NCBI RefSeq assembly: GCF_024166365.1
Contig: NC_064831.1
Span: forward strand, 29,936,768-30,000,767
Length of the DNA stretch: 64,000 nucleotides
Direction: 5' to 3'
Source of the DNA: Elephas maximus indicus
Lineage: Eukaryota > Chordata > Mammalia > Proboscidea > Elephantidae
The position numbers and the translations under genes are program-made. How positions within the stretch are numbered: position 1 is the stretch's first letter; each line of letters starts with the position of its first letter. Positions 1 through 9,523 of the stretch are shown piece by piece. The notes below the pieces were generated by a model. The model was not told the origin of the DNA. It did not search any database and was given only the letters and a program-made list of their open reading frames with translations.

Positions 1-564
1 TCCCCAGCTTCTTGATTATCTGCTCGTATGTTCCCATCTCAAGTTTTGGGATCCCATTTCTTCCAAATCGATGCCCTCACTTTAACTTTCAGACACCTTA
101 TGAGGCTGGGAATTTAACTGGCATTGTAATTCAGCTATTCTTGTGGTAAGTCTCTGGATTGGTTTTCAGCGATATCAGCTCTGTTACTGCAAGTGGCATC
201 ACGGAGGCTGTTTATGTGGCACTGAGCTTTGACTCTGAAGCCCTGAGTTCATTTCTTTCTTTCACCACATTGTTTAGCAAAAGTAGGACCAACAAACCAG
301 CTTCCTTATACTTCTTATTCTGACAAAATTGTAGAAAAGCATCAAACATGTAATCACCCAGAGCCTCATCTCTCACGAATACATGATCTACTGGTTGTGA
401 TATTTTGTGTATTTCTACTGCCACCTCACATCATGGATTAGCAGTGCCCTCTTTATTACTGGAAGCAGAGTCATCAACATCTTTAAGACTAACCAGACTT
501 GATAACCAATTTAGATAACTCATCCATACAATTTTATGGCTCTGGAATCACTCTCGGTACCAAC
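1..564 (-). pseudogene. ERV-L/MaLR-type gag 5' region (broken)
   Basis: Read on the minus strand, this block starts directly after an LTR 3' end and a primer-binding-site-like sequence, then runs into readable coding sequence. The longest uninterrupted stretch is 70 codons at 212-424. It is acidic and helical in character (…FLQFCQNKKYKEAG…, …NNVVKERNELRASE…). Upstream and downstream of it the same reading continues only across stops and frame changes, so it is a dead gene. Position (LTR, PBS, then ORF) is what suggests retroviral gag; I did not recognise the protein itself. A processed pseudogene is the alternative. The left part leaves the window. Confidence 0.45.
546..563 (-). other. Candidate retroviral primer-binding site
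   Basis: On the minus strand TTGGTACCGAGAGTG begins 1 base after the CA end of the adjacent LTR. That is where a tRNA primer-binding site sits, and the TGGTACC… form resembles the start of ERV-L/MaLR internal sequences. The matching tRNA was not determined. Confidence 0.4.
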
Positions 565-611
565 TGTCTTAGGTTGGGTTCCCTAGAGAAGAAAACCAGT
601 GATGCATATAC

Positions 612-776
612 AAAAAACCCAAAAATTTGTTGCCATTGGGTTGATTGTGAGTCATAATGACACTATAGGAGAGAGCAGAACTGCCCCAGGGGGTTTCCAA
701 GGAGTGGGTGGTGGATTCAAACTGCCCATCTTTTGGTTAGCTGCTGAACTCTTAACCACTGTGCCACCAGGGCTCC
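612..776 (-). mobile_element. AfroSINE-type tRNA-derived SINE
   Basis: Complete minus-strand copy. Read in reverse it begins ggagccctggtggcacagtgg, continues through the A-box-like and B-box-like tRNA promoter segments, and ends in the tail atgagtc…caatgg followed by a T-rich run. It sits inside the LTR at 565-1,276. Confidence 0.85.
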
Positions 777-815
777 CTGCACCACCAGCATATATATATA
801 CATACATATACATAT

Positions 816-986
816 GGAAACCCTGGCAGCATAGTGGTTAAGTGCTACGGCTGCTAACCAAGAGGTCGGCAGTTCAAATCTGCCAGGTGCTCCCTGGAAA
901 CTCTATCGGGCAGTTCTACTCTGTCCTATAGGGTCACTATGAGTCGGAATCGACTCGACGGCAGTGGGTTTGGTTTTTGGTTTTTT
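816..986 (+). mobile_element. AfroSINE-type tRNA-derived SINE
   Basis: Full plus-strand copy: tRNA-like head (ggcagcatagtggttaag), B-box region (ggcagttcaaatctgcc), then gggcagttctactctgtcc and the RTE-like tail gagtcggaatcgactcgacg, ending gggtttggtttttgg. It follows a short TA-rich tract. Confidence 0.9.
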
Positions 987-1276
987 ATATACACATATAG
1001 AGAAAGAAAGCAATTTATCTCAAGGAAATGGCTTGTGAGGTTGTGCAGGATAGCAAGTCCCAAGTCTGTGAGTCAGGCATCATACTGGAGGCTTCTGACT
1101 CTTGTAACTGCAGGGGCTGACTAACTCAAGATTGGCAGGTCTGATGGTAGACTGCTGGCTCACAGGCCACAGAGCTGATGAATCCAGGATCAGCATGTAA
1201 GATGGTAAGCTGCTGGCTCAAGTGCCATGAACTGTAGGTCAGATGATGACGAGTCAGATCCAGGATCCAGAGGGAA

Positions 1277-1831
1277 TGTTCTGGATTGGATTGTGTCCTC
1301 ATAAATGTGTGTCAACTGGGCTAGGCCATGATTCCCAGTATTATGTGGTTGTCCTCCATTTTTGTAATTCCGACTCATAGTGACCCTATAGGACATTACC
1401 TATGTGTTGTAAATCCTAAGCTCTATGATGTTAATGAGGCAGGATTAGAGACAGTTAGTTAATGAAAAAAAAAAAAGTTAATGAAGCAGGACTCAATCTA
1501 TAGGATTGGGTTGTATCTTGAGTCAATCTCTTTTGAGACATGAAAGACAGAAGGAAGCAGAGAGGACAGAGGCTTCATTACCACCAAGCATGAGGAGCCA
1601 GGAGTGGAGCAGGTCCTTTGGACCTGGGTTCCCTGCACTGAGAAACTCCTAGACCAGGGAAAGGATGATGACAAAGACCTTTCTCTGGTGCCAACAAAGA
1701 AAGCCTTCCGCTGGAACTGGCATCCTGAATTTGAACTTGTAACCTCCTAACCTGTGAGAGAATATATTTCTGTTTGTTAAAGCCAGCCATTTGTGGTATT
1801 TCTGTTACAGCAGCACTGGATAACTAAGACA
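1277..1831 (+). mobile_element. Solo LTR, MaLR-like (family copy 1)
   Basis: Starts TGTTCTGGATTG and ends …GGATAACTAAGACA, with an AATAAA-like stretch before the end (gagaatatatttctgtttg). The same sequence recurs at 2,523, 6,821, 17,466 and 42,338. Overall form (TG…CA, about 500-550 bp, terminal …CTAAGACA) resembles MaLR LTRs. No convincing 5-bp target duplication is visible here. Positions 1,367-1,394 carry a short stretch identical to the SINE tail complement, and 1,466-1,477 is an A run. Confidence 0.7.
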
Positions 1832-2349
1832 CATAATTACTTTTCAAAATAGTATGAGAAACATGATGTCTTCCAAGTTCAGGTTTGCAAAATAACTCAC
1901 CACTTTTTCATCAAACCCAGTCTCGAAATTGTTAAGGTATATTTTAAGCAGGCTTTTCAGAGTGCATTTGGCCTTTAACTTTTGAAAGCTAAGAACAATA
2001 TTTAACTAAAGACACATGACCATTAATTACAAATTTCCTTTTTCATTAATAAATTCCAGCTAAAAGTCTTCTTTCACTAATCTGTTTTTGATCATAGATT
2101 CCTAGCTCATTTTATATGAATCGTTTCAATAAAATATACAAACCCATTGGCATTGAGTTGATTCAATAAAAAATTACTTAATTTCTGAAAGTTCATGGAA
2201 AATGAAATTTAAAAGATCTCAACAACTTATACTTCCTCCCCTTTTCTATCAAACTCATCTCTGCCTTACTTTCCCATTCCTTCTAGAGAATCAACTCTTC
2301 GTAACTCTTTACTTTTTTCTTTTTCTTTTTGTCAAGGAATTCATCCTCA
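1832..2349. other. Non-repeat-like sequence; one exon-like block
   Basis: Apart from the exon-like block at 1,901-1,988 I see only AT-rich sequence without recognisable repeats or open frames. Confidence 0.5.
1901..1988 (-). other. Candidate orphan coding exon (88 bp)
   Basis: On the minus strand an acceptor-like …atattgttcttag is followed by 88 bp with one reading frame open throughout (1 base plus 29 codons, including LKAKCTLKSLL and YLNNFETGFDEKV), then a good donor GTG|gtgagt. Length, open frame and both splice signals fit an internal exon, in the same orientation as MND1 but 31 kb beyond its poly(A) signal. I did not recognise the protein. A chance open frame of 29 codons is not rare, so this is tentative. 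Confidence 0.35.
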
Positions 2350-2488
2350 AAACTGTCACACACCAAAACTAGATGGTACCCAGCTACCACTACTGACCAT
2401 TCTGACCAGGGACAAAATAAAAGGTCCCATATAGAATGGGAGAAAAATACAGAACAAAACTCAAATTTCTAAAAAAGGCCAGACCTAC
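2350..2488 (+). mobile_element. L1 3' UTR fragment
   Basis: Aligns by eye to the L1-C 3'UTR at about 45,107-45,236 (agatggtacccagct…, …gggagaaaaatacagaacaaa…, …ccagacctactgg). It is interrupted on the right by a SINE. Confidence 0.6.
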
Positions 2489-3156
2489 TGGACAGATCAC
2501 AGTGGTTAAGAGCTAGGGCTGCTGTCATGGATTGAATTATGTCCCCCCAAAATGTGTGTATCAATTGGGCTGGGCCATGATTACCAGTATCATGTGATTT
2601 TCCTATATGTTGTAAATCCTGCCTCTGTGATGTTAAAAAGGGAGGGTAGGGGGCAGTTGTGTTAGGAGGCAGGACTCAACCTACAGGATTGGATTGTGTC
2701 TTGAGGCAATCTCTTGAGATATAAAAGAAAGAACTGAGCAGAGAGACGGGGGACCTCATACCACCAAGGAAGCAGCACCAGGAGCAGAGCACTTCCTTTG
2801 GACACGGGGTCCCTGCACCTGAGAAGCTCCTCAACCATAGGAAGATTGAGGACAAGGACCTTCTTCCAGAGTCGACAGAGAGAGAGAAAGCCTTCCTCTG
2901 GAGCTGACGCCTTGAATTTGGACTTTTAGCCTACTTTACCATTGAGGAAATAAATTTCTCTTTGTTAAAGCCATCCACTTGTGGTATTTCTGTTATGGCA
3001 GCACTAGATGACTAAGACAGCTGCTAACCAAAGCGTCGGCAGTTCAAAGTTACCAGGTGCTCCTTGCAAACCGTATGGGGCAGTTCTACTCTGTCCTTTA
3101 GGGTCACCGTGAGTTGGAATCGACTTGACGTCAACAGGTTTGGGTTTTTTTATTAT
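2489..3156 (+). mobile_element. AfroSINE-type SINE split by a solo LTR
   Basis: Left part 2,489-2,522 (cacagtggttaagagctagg) and right part 3,025-3,156 (gctaaccaaagcgtcggcag … gttggaatcgacttgacg … ggtttgggttttttt) join into one SINE once the LTR at 2,523-3,019 and its duplicated target are removed. Confidence 0.85.
2523..3019 (+). mobile_element. Solo LTR, MaLR-like (family copy 2), TSD gctgc
   Basis: TGTCATGGATTG … ATGACTAAGACA, flanked on both sides by the perfect 5-bp duplication gctgc (2,518-2,522 and 3,020-3,024). A 5-bp duplication is usual for ERV-L/MaLR integration. The host sequence is a SINE, so this LTR is younger than that SINE. Confidence 0.85.
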
Positions 3157-3289
3157 GCATTCTGGAACTGGGGAAATAACCAGAGGGTGAACTCAGGAAC
3201 CAATCGAGCCCACTGTGAGATTTACCTGAGGTGATCCGACCTTGATGACATGACCCCCATCAAGCACCTACTCTGATTGTTGGAACGCA

Positions 3290-4862
3290 GTGACTTTTGT
3301 CTTTAATATTTTCCTCATAGAATTCTTCAATATTGCAACTTGAGGCTTGAATTTGTTCTTCAGTTCTTTCAGCTTGAGAAACGCTAAGCTTGTTCTTCCA
3401 TTTTGGTTTTCTATCTCCAGGTCTTTGCACATTTCATTATAACACTTTACTTTGTCTTCTCAAGCAGCCCTTTGAAATCTTCTTTTCAGCTATTTTACTT
3501 CATCTTTCTTCCTTTCGCTTTAGCTACTCTACGTTCAAGAGCTTCAGAGTTTCAGAGTCTCTGCTGACATCCATTTTGGTCTTTTCTTTCTTTCCTGTCT
3601 TTTAATGACCTCTTGCTTTCTTCATGTATGATATCCTTGATGTCATTCCACAACTGGTCTGGTCTTTGGTCTTTAGCATTCAATGCGTCAAATATATTCT
3701 TGAGATGGTCTCTAAATTCAGGTGGGATATACTCAAGGTTGTACTTTGGCTCTGGTGGATTTGTTCTAATTTTCTTGAATTTCAACTTGAACTTGCATAT
3801 GAGAAATTGATGATCTGTTCTGCAGCTGGCTTCTGGCCTTGTTGTGACTGATGATATTGAGCTTTTCCATCATCTCTTTCCAGATGTAGTCAATTTGATT
3901 CCTGCGTAGTTCATCTGGCGAGGTCCACCATTTTATGTTGTTGAAAAAAGGTATTTACAGTGAAGAAGTCTTCAGTCCTGCAAAACTCTGTCATGAGATC
4001 TCCAGCGTCGTTTCTATCACCAAGGCTGTATTTTCCAACTACCAATCCTTCTTCTTTGTTTCTAACTTTCACATCCCAATCACCAGTAATTATCAATGCA
4101 TCTTGATCAATTTCAGTCTGGAGAAGTTGGTAAAAATCTTCAATTTTTTCATCTTTAGCCTCAGTGGTTGGTGTGTAAATTTGAATAATAGCCATATTAA
4201 CTGGTCTTCCTTGTAGGCATATGGATATCATCCTATCACTGACAGCATTGTACTTTAGGATAGATCTTGAAATGCTCTTTTTGAAAATGAATGTGACACC
4301 ATTCCTCTTCAGTTTGTCATGCCTGACTTAGTAGACAATATGACTGTCTGATTCAAAATGGCCAATACCAGTCCATCTCAACTCACCAATGCTTAGGATA
4401 TCAACGTTTATACATTCCATTTCATTTTTGATGACTTCTAATTTTCCAAGATTTATACTTCATACATTCCACGTTCCGATTAATAATGGATGTTTGCAGC
4501 TGTTTCTTCTCCTTTTGAGTCATGCCATATCAGCAAATGTAGGTCCTGAAAGCTTTACTCCATCCATGTCATTAAGGTTGACTCTGCTACTATGGGGAGA
4601 CTGCTCTTCCCCAGTCATATTTTGAGTGCTTTTCAACCTGAGGGACTCATCTTCTGGCACTATATCAGATAGTGATCCAGTGCTATTCATAATGTTTTCA
4701 CTGGTCAGTTTTCTCAGAAGTAGACTGCTAGGTCCTTGTTCCTAGTCTGTCTTAGTCTGGAAGCTCAGCTGAAACCTGTCCACCAAGGGTGACCTACCCT
4801 GCTGGTATTTCAAATACTGGTGGCAAAGCTTCCAGTATCGAAGCAACATACAAGCCACCACA
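3290..4862 (-). mobile_element. RTE (BovB-like) LINE, 5' part only
   Basis: Minus-strand non-LTR element. Its 5' end is at 4,862 (reverse strand: tgtggtggcttgtatgttgc) and the sequence ends around 3,290 before any reverse transcriptase. Only the 5' leader, endonuclease and linker coding sequence are present. LINEs are usually truncated at the 5' end, so loss of the 3' end is unusual. The left flank 3,157-3,289 is unassigned. Confidence 0.8.
3552..4625 (-). pseudogene. RTE endonuclease domain remnant
   Basis: The 106-codon frame at 3,911-4,231 contains IQIYTPTTEAKDEKIEDFY and ALIITGDWDVKV, matching the apurinic endonuclease (exonuclease III fold) of RTE elements around the conserved GDWN motif; here the N is D. 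A second frame at 3,552-3,785 gives the linker (PPEFRDHLKNIFDALN…). Frames are offset and interrupted, so no functional protein is possible. The RT domain that should follow is absent. Confidence 0.8.
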
Positions 4863-6612
4863 GAACGAAAAACTGATAGACACATGGTGACATTAAGAAA
4901 TATATTAATATAATTCATCTTATTAATAGGTATAAGGAGAAAGATATGATTATTTCCATAGATGCGGAAAAAACCTTTGACGAATTCATCAACTATTCCT
5001 TCAAAAAATAGGATTAGGCAAATCCTTAATGTTATAAATTATAGATTATAAAAAGCCAGCTTTTCACTTAATGTGGAAATGCTAAAGGTATTCCTACTAA
5101 GATCACAAACAAGGCAAGGATGCTTACTATCTCCAGTACAGTATATGGGCAGTATCAGCCAATGCAATTTAGACAGGAAAAGGCAATTAGAAGCGTAAGA
5201 ATTGGAAAAGAAGAATTAAAACTATGTCTATCTATTTAAAGATCACATAGTAGTATATCTGGAAAACTTCAGAGAATTAGTTATTAAACAAAGTCAAATA
5301 AGGAAGAATTAAGTAAGATAGTGAGAGATAAAATTAATATGCAAATCAACTAAGCAGTTAGAAGAGAAAATGCCATTTACAATACCAATAAAAAAGATAA
5401 ACTACTTAATAATACACTTAACAAGAAAAGTGAAAAATCTGTTGGAAGAAAGCTATAAAACCATTGGAAAGACACAAAAGTCAGCTTGAACAAATGAGAA
5501 GACATCATTTGTTCTTGGATAGGATATTTCATCATTATCAAGATATCTAACCACTTACTGTTGAGTAGATTCCAAGTCATGATGCTCTCATGTGTGTCAG
5601 AGTAGAACTGTGCTCCATATGGTGTTCTTTGTTTTTATTGTGCTTTAAGTGAAAGTTTACAGTTCACATTAGTTTCTCATACAAAAATTTATACACATGT
5701 TGTCATGTGACCCTAGTTGCTCTCCCTATAATATGACAGCACATTCCTCCTTTCCACCCTGTATTTCTCCTGTCCCTTCAACCAGCTCCTGTCCCTTTCT
5801 GCCTTCTCATCTTGCCTCTGGACTGGAGCTGGGGATTTAGTCTCTTGTATCTACTTGAGCCAAGAAGTGCACTCTTCACAAGTATCATTTAATGTCTCAT
5901 AGTTCAGTCTAATCTTTGTCTAAAGAGTTGGCCTCAGGAATGGTTTTAGCTTTGGGCTAACAGAGAGTTTGGGGTCCATGTCTTCTGGGGTTCCTCCAGT
6001 CTCAGTCAGACCATTAAGTCCAATCTTCTTACTAGAATTTGAGTTCTGCACTCCACTTTTCTCCTGCTTCCTCAGGGACTGTCTGTTGTGTTCCCTGTCA
6101 GGGAGGTCATTGGTGGTAGCCAGGCACCATCTAGTTATTCTGGTCTCAGGCTAATTGAGTCTCTGGTTTATGTGGCCCTTTCTGTCTTTTGGGCTCATAT
6201 TTTCCTTGTGTCTTTGGTGTTCTTCATTCTTCTTTGCTCCAGGTGGGTTGGAACCAACTGATGCATCTTAGATGGCTGCTTGCTAGCCCTTAAGACCCCA
6301 GATGCCACTCACCAAAGTGGGATGCAGAAAGGTTTCTTAATAAACTTTGTTATGCCATTTGACCTAGTTGTCCCCTGAAACCATGGTCCCCAGACCCCCG
6401 TCCCTGCTACCCTGTCCCTTGAACTGTTTGGTTGTATTCAGGAAACTTTTTAGCTTTTGGTTTAGTCCAGTTGTGCTGACTTCCCCTATATTGTGTGTTA
6501 TCGTTCCCTTCACCTAAGATAATTCTTGTCTACTGTCTAGTTGGTGAATACCCCTCTGCCTCCCTCCCTACCCTCGTAACCATCAAATAATTTTTTCTTT
6601 TGTGATTAAACC

Positions 6613-6682
6613 TTTTCTTGAGTTCTAATAATAGTGTTATTTGTCCTTTTTTCTTGAGTTCTTATAATAGTGTTATTTGTCC
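6613..6682. repeat. Short tandem duplication in L1-A
   Basis: Two adjacent copies of ttcttgagttct[a/t]ataatag tgttatttgtcc, period about 36 bp, near the ORF2 end of L1-A. The other L1 copies carry this segment once. Confidence 0.8.
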
Positions 6683-6820
6683 TTTTGTGACTGGCTAATT
6701 TCTCTCAGCATAATGCCTTCCACATTCATGCATGTTACGAGATGTTTCACTGATTCGTCATTGTTCTATGTTGTTGCATAGTATTCCATTGTGCAAATAT
6801 ACCATAATTTTTTATCCATT

Positions 6821-7044
6821 TGTCTTAGTCATCTAGTGCTGCTGTAACAGAAATATCAAAAGTGGATGGCTTTGACAAAGAGAAATTTATTCTCTCAGTC
6901 TAGTAAGTTACAAGTCCAAATTAAGGGTGTCAGCTCTAGGGGATGGACAATCACAAAACGGAGGACAACCACACAATACTGGAAATGATGGCCCAGCCAA
7001 ATTGATACACACATTTTTAGGGGGACATAATTCAATCCATGACA
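6821..7044 (-). mobile_element. Solo LTR, MaLR-like (family copy 3), internally deleted
   Basis: TGTCTTAGTCATC … CAATCCATGACA in reverse orientation, only 224 bp against about 500 in other copies. The join lies near cagctctagg|ggatggac. Flanking 5-mers are ccatt (left) and tcatt (right), a duplication with one mismatch. It interrupts L1-A ORF2. Confidence 0.8.
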
Positions 7045-7212
7045 TCATTCATCAGTTGATGTGCACCAATGCTGTTTTCATCTTTTTGCTATTGTGAACA
7101 GTGCTGCAATGAACATGAGTGTCCTTATGTCTGTTCGTGTGAGGGTTTTTATTTCTCTAGAATATATTCCAAGGAATGGGATTGCTATATCGTATGGTAC
7201 TTCTATTTCTAG

Positions 7213-7253
7213 CTTTAAAAACAAAAAAAATTTGGTGCTTTTTGTTTTTAAAG
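7213..7253. repeat. Perfect 15-bp inverted repeat (hairpin)
   Basis: ctttaaaaacaaaaa, an 11-base loop, then tttttgtttttaaag. It replaces the plain cttttta of the other L1 copies at this point of ORF2. Confidence 0.75.
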
Positions 7254-8489
7254 CGCCAAATCAATTTCCAAAGTGATTGTACCATTTTACACCTTACCAG
7301 CAGTATATAAGTGTTCCAGTCTCTCCACAACTTCTCCAACATTTATTATTTCATGTGTTTTGAATTGATGCTAGCCTTGTTGGTGTGAGATGGTATCTCA
7401 TTGTAGTTTTGATTTGTGTTTCTCTAATGGCTAATGATCATGACCATTTCCTCATGTATCTGGTAACCACCTGAATGTCTTCTTTGGTGAAGTGCCTGTT
7501 TATATCCTCTGCCCATTTTTTAATTGGGTTATTTGTTTTTTTGTTATTGAGGTTTTGCAATATCTTATAGATTTTAGAGATTAGACACTGATCAGATTTG
7601 TCATAGTCAAAATTTTTTTCCCACTCTGTAGGTTGTCTTTTTACTTTTTTGATGAAGTCTTTGGATGAGCATAAGTGTTTGATTTTTAGGAGCTTTTTAC
7701 CAGTTATCTAGTTTCTCTTCTGGTGTTTGTGCATTGTTAGTAATGTTTTGTATTCTGTTTATGCCATGTATTAGGGCTTCTGGCATTGTCCCTATTTTTT
7801 CTTCCCTGATCTTTATTGTTTTAGATTTTATACTTAGGTCGTTGGTCCATTTTGAGTTAGTTTTTGTGCATGGTGTGAAGTATGGGTCTTGTTTCATTTT
7901 TTTGCAGATGGATATCCAGTTATGCCAGCACCATTTGTGAAAGAGACTGTGTTTTCCCCAATTAACGGACTTTGGGCCTTTGTCAAATATCAGCTGCTCA
8001 TAGGTGGATGAATTTATGTCTGGATTCTCAATTCTGTTCCACTGGTCTATGTAACTGTTATACCAGTACCAGGCTGTTTTGACTACGATGGCGGTATAAT
8101 ATGTTCTAAAATCAGGTAGTGCGAGGCCTCTCACTTTGTTCTTCTTTTTCAGTGATGCCTTACTTATCTGGGGCCTCTTTGCCTTCCATATGAAGTTAGT
8201 CATTTGTTTCTCCATCTCATTAAAAATGTCACTGGTATTTGGATAGGGATTGCACAGTATCCATAGATCGCTTTGGGTAGAGTAGACATTTTTACAATGT
8301 TGAGTCTTCCTATTCACAAGCAATGTATGTTTTTCCACTTATTTAGGTCTCTATTGGTTTCTTGCAGTAGGGTCTTATAGTTTCCTTTGTATAGGTCTTT
8401 TATGTCTCTGGTTAGATTTATTCCTAAGTATTTTATCTTCTTAGTCTATTGTAAATGGTATTGGTATTTGGTTACTCTGTCCTGTGTTC

Positions 8490-9523
8490 TAGTCTTTGGT
8501 TGTTATCTGATGTTTTTGATTTTCTAACCAGAGAACTCCCTTTAGTTTTCCTTGTAATTTTGGCTTGGTTTTTACAAATTCCCTAAACTTCTGTTTATCT
8601 GGAAACACCCTAAATTCGCCATCCTATTTGAGAGACAGTTTTGCTGGATATATAGTTTATGGCTGGCAATTTTTTTCCTTCAAGGCTTTACATATGTCAT
8701 GCCATTGCCTTCTTCATGGTTTTTGCTGAGTAGCAGTGCTTAGTCTTATTGACTCTCCTTTGTAGAAGACTTTTTGTTTATCCCTAGCCACTCTTAAAAT
8801 TCTCTTTATCTTTGGCAATTTTGATTATAATATGTCTTGGTGCTTTTCTTTTGGGATCTGCCTTATGTGGTGTTTGATGAGGATCTTGGATAGATATCTT
8901 ATCATCTTTCATGATATCAGGGAAGTCTTCTGCCAACAAATGTTCAACAATTCTCTCTGATTTTTTCTGTTATCCTCGCCCCCCCCCCCCAATTCTGGTA
9001 CTCCAATTACTCGTAGGTTATTCCTCTTGATAGAGTTCCACATAATTCTTAGGTTTTCTTCATTTTTTAAATCTTTTATCTGATTTTTCCTCAAAAAAGT
9101 TGATGTCAAGTGCTTTATCTTCTATCTCATTAATTCTTACTTCCATTGCCTCAATTCTGCTCTTATGACTTTCAGTTGAGTTGTCCAATTCTGAAATTTT
9201 ATTGTTAACCTCCTGGATTTCTTTCTGTTTGCTGTCTATGGATTTTGCAGCTTTTTAAATTTGTCATTATGCTCTTCTATAATCTTCTTAAGTTCTTCTC
9301 TTGCTTTGTCTGTGTGTTCCCTGACTTGTTCTGCATTTTGCCTGATCTCCTTCCTGATGTCTTGAAGAGTTCTGTATACTACTCTCTTGTATTCTACCTC
9401 TGGTAATGCCAGGAAGTTCTCTTCCTCTGGAAGATTTCTTGATTCTTTGTTTTGGGAGCTTGCAGAAGCCATCATGGTCTGCCTCTTTACGTGATTTGAT
9501 ATTGACTGTTGTCTCCGAGCCAT
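8490..9523 (-). pseudogene. L1-A ORF1 remnant
   Basis: Starts at the ATG at 9,523 (95 open codons: MARRQQSISNHVK…, LPEVEYKRVVYRTLQ, IRQNAEQVREHTDKAREEL), the coiled-coil N-terminal part of L1 ORF1p. A second frame at 8,909-9,109 covers the RNA-recognition part (WNSIKRNNLRVIGVPE). The frame is broken after codon 95 and by a C-run at 8,981-8,990. L1 ORF1p is normally an RNA-binding trimer; this copy cannot make it. Confidence 0.85.

Larger units (their letters stand above)
565..1276 (-). mobile_element. LTR of ERV-L/MaLR-like element, with two nested SINEs
   Basis: The left edge TGTCTTAGG is the complement of an LTR ending …CCTAAGACA, the same terminal motif carried by the other LTRs in this window. 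The body (…gttccctagagaagaaaacc…, a TA-rich tract, …ggctcaagtgcc…) is a different LTR subfamily from the five copies listed below. It is interrupted by one minus SINE and one plus SINE. The right end is cut by the LTR at 1,277. Family naming is by terminal motif and overall look only. Confidence 0.5.
6665..8474 (-). pseudogene. L1-A ORF2 C-terminal remnant
   Basis: The 213-codon frame at 7,697-8,338 shows the L1 ORF2p C-terminal region ([49 protein letters not shown]). A further piece is at 7,157-7,342. Endonuclease and catalytic RT motifs are absent through the internal deletion, and a solo LTR interrupts it at 6,821-7,044. It is non-functional. Confidence 0.9.

Noticed and set aside
816..900. 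tRNA gene
   Set aside because: The tRNA-like A and B boxes here and in all other SINE heads belong to SINE promoters; no complete cloverleaf with anticodon stem is present.
1901..1988. Assignment of the exon-like block to TMEM131L, the gene next to MND1 in human
   Set aside because: The encoded residues do not resemble what I know of that protein, and the distance is shorter than in human.
3390..4625. Plus-strand open frames opposite the RTE
   Set aside because: They are shadows of the RTE coding sequence, which reads on the minus strand with recognisable endonuclease motifs.
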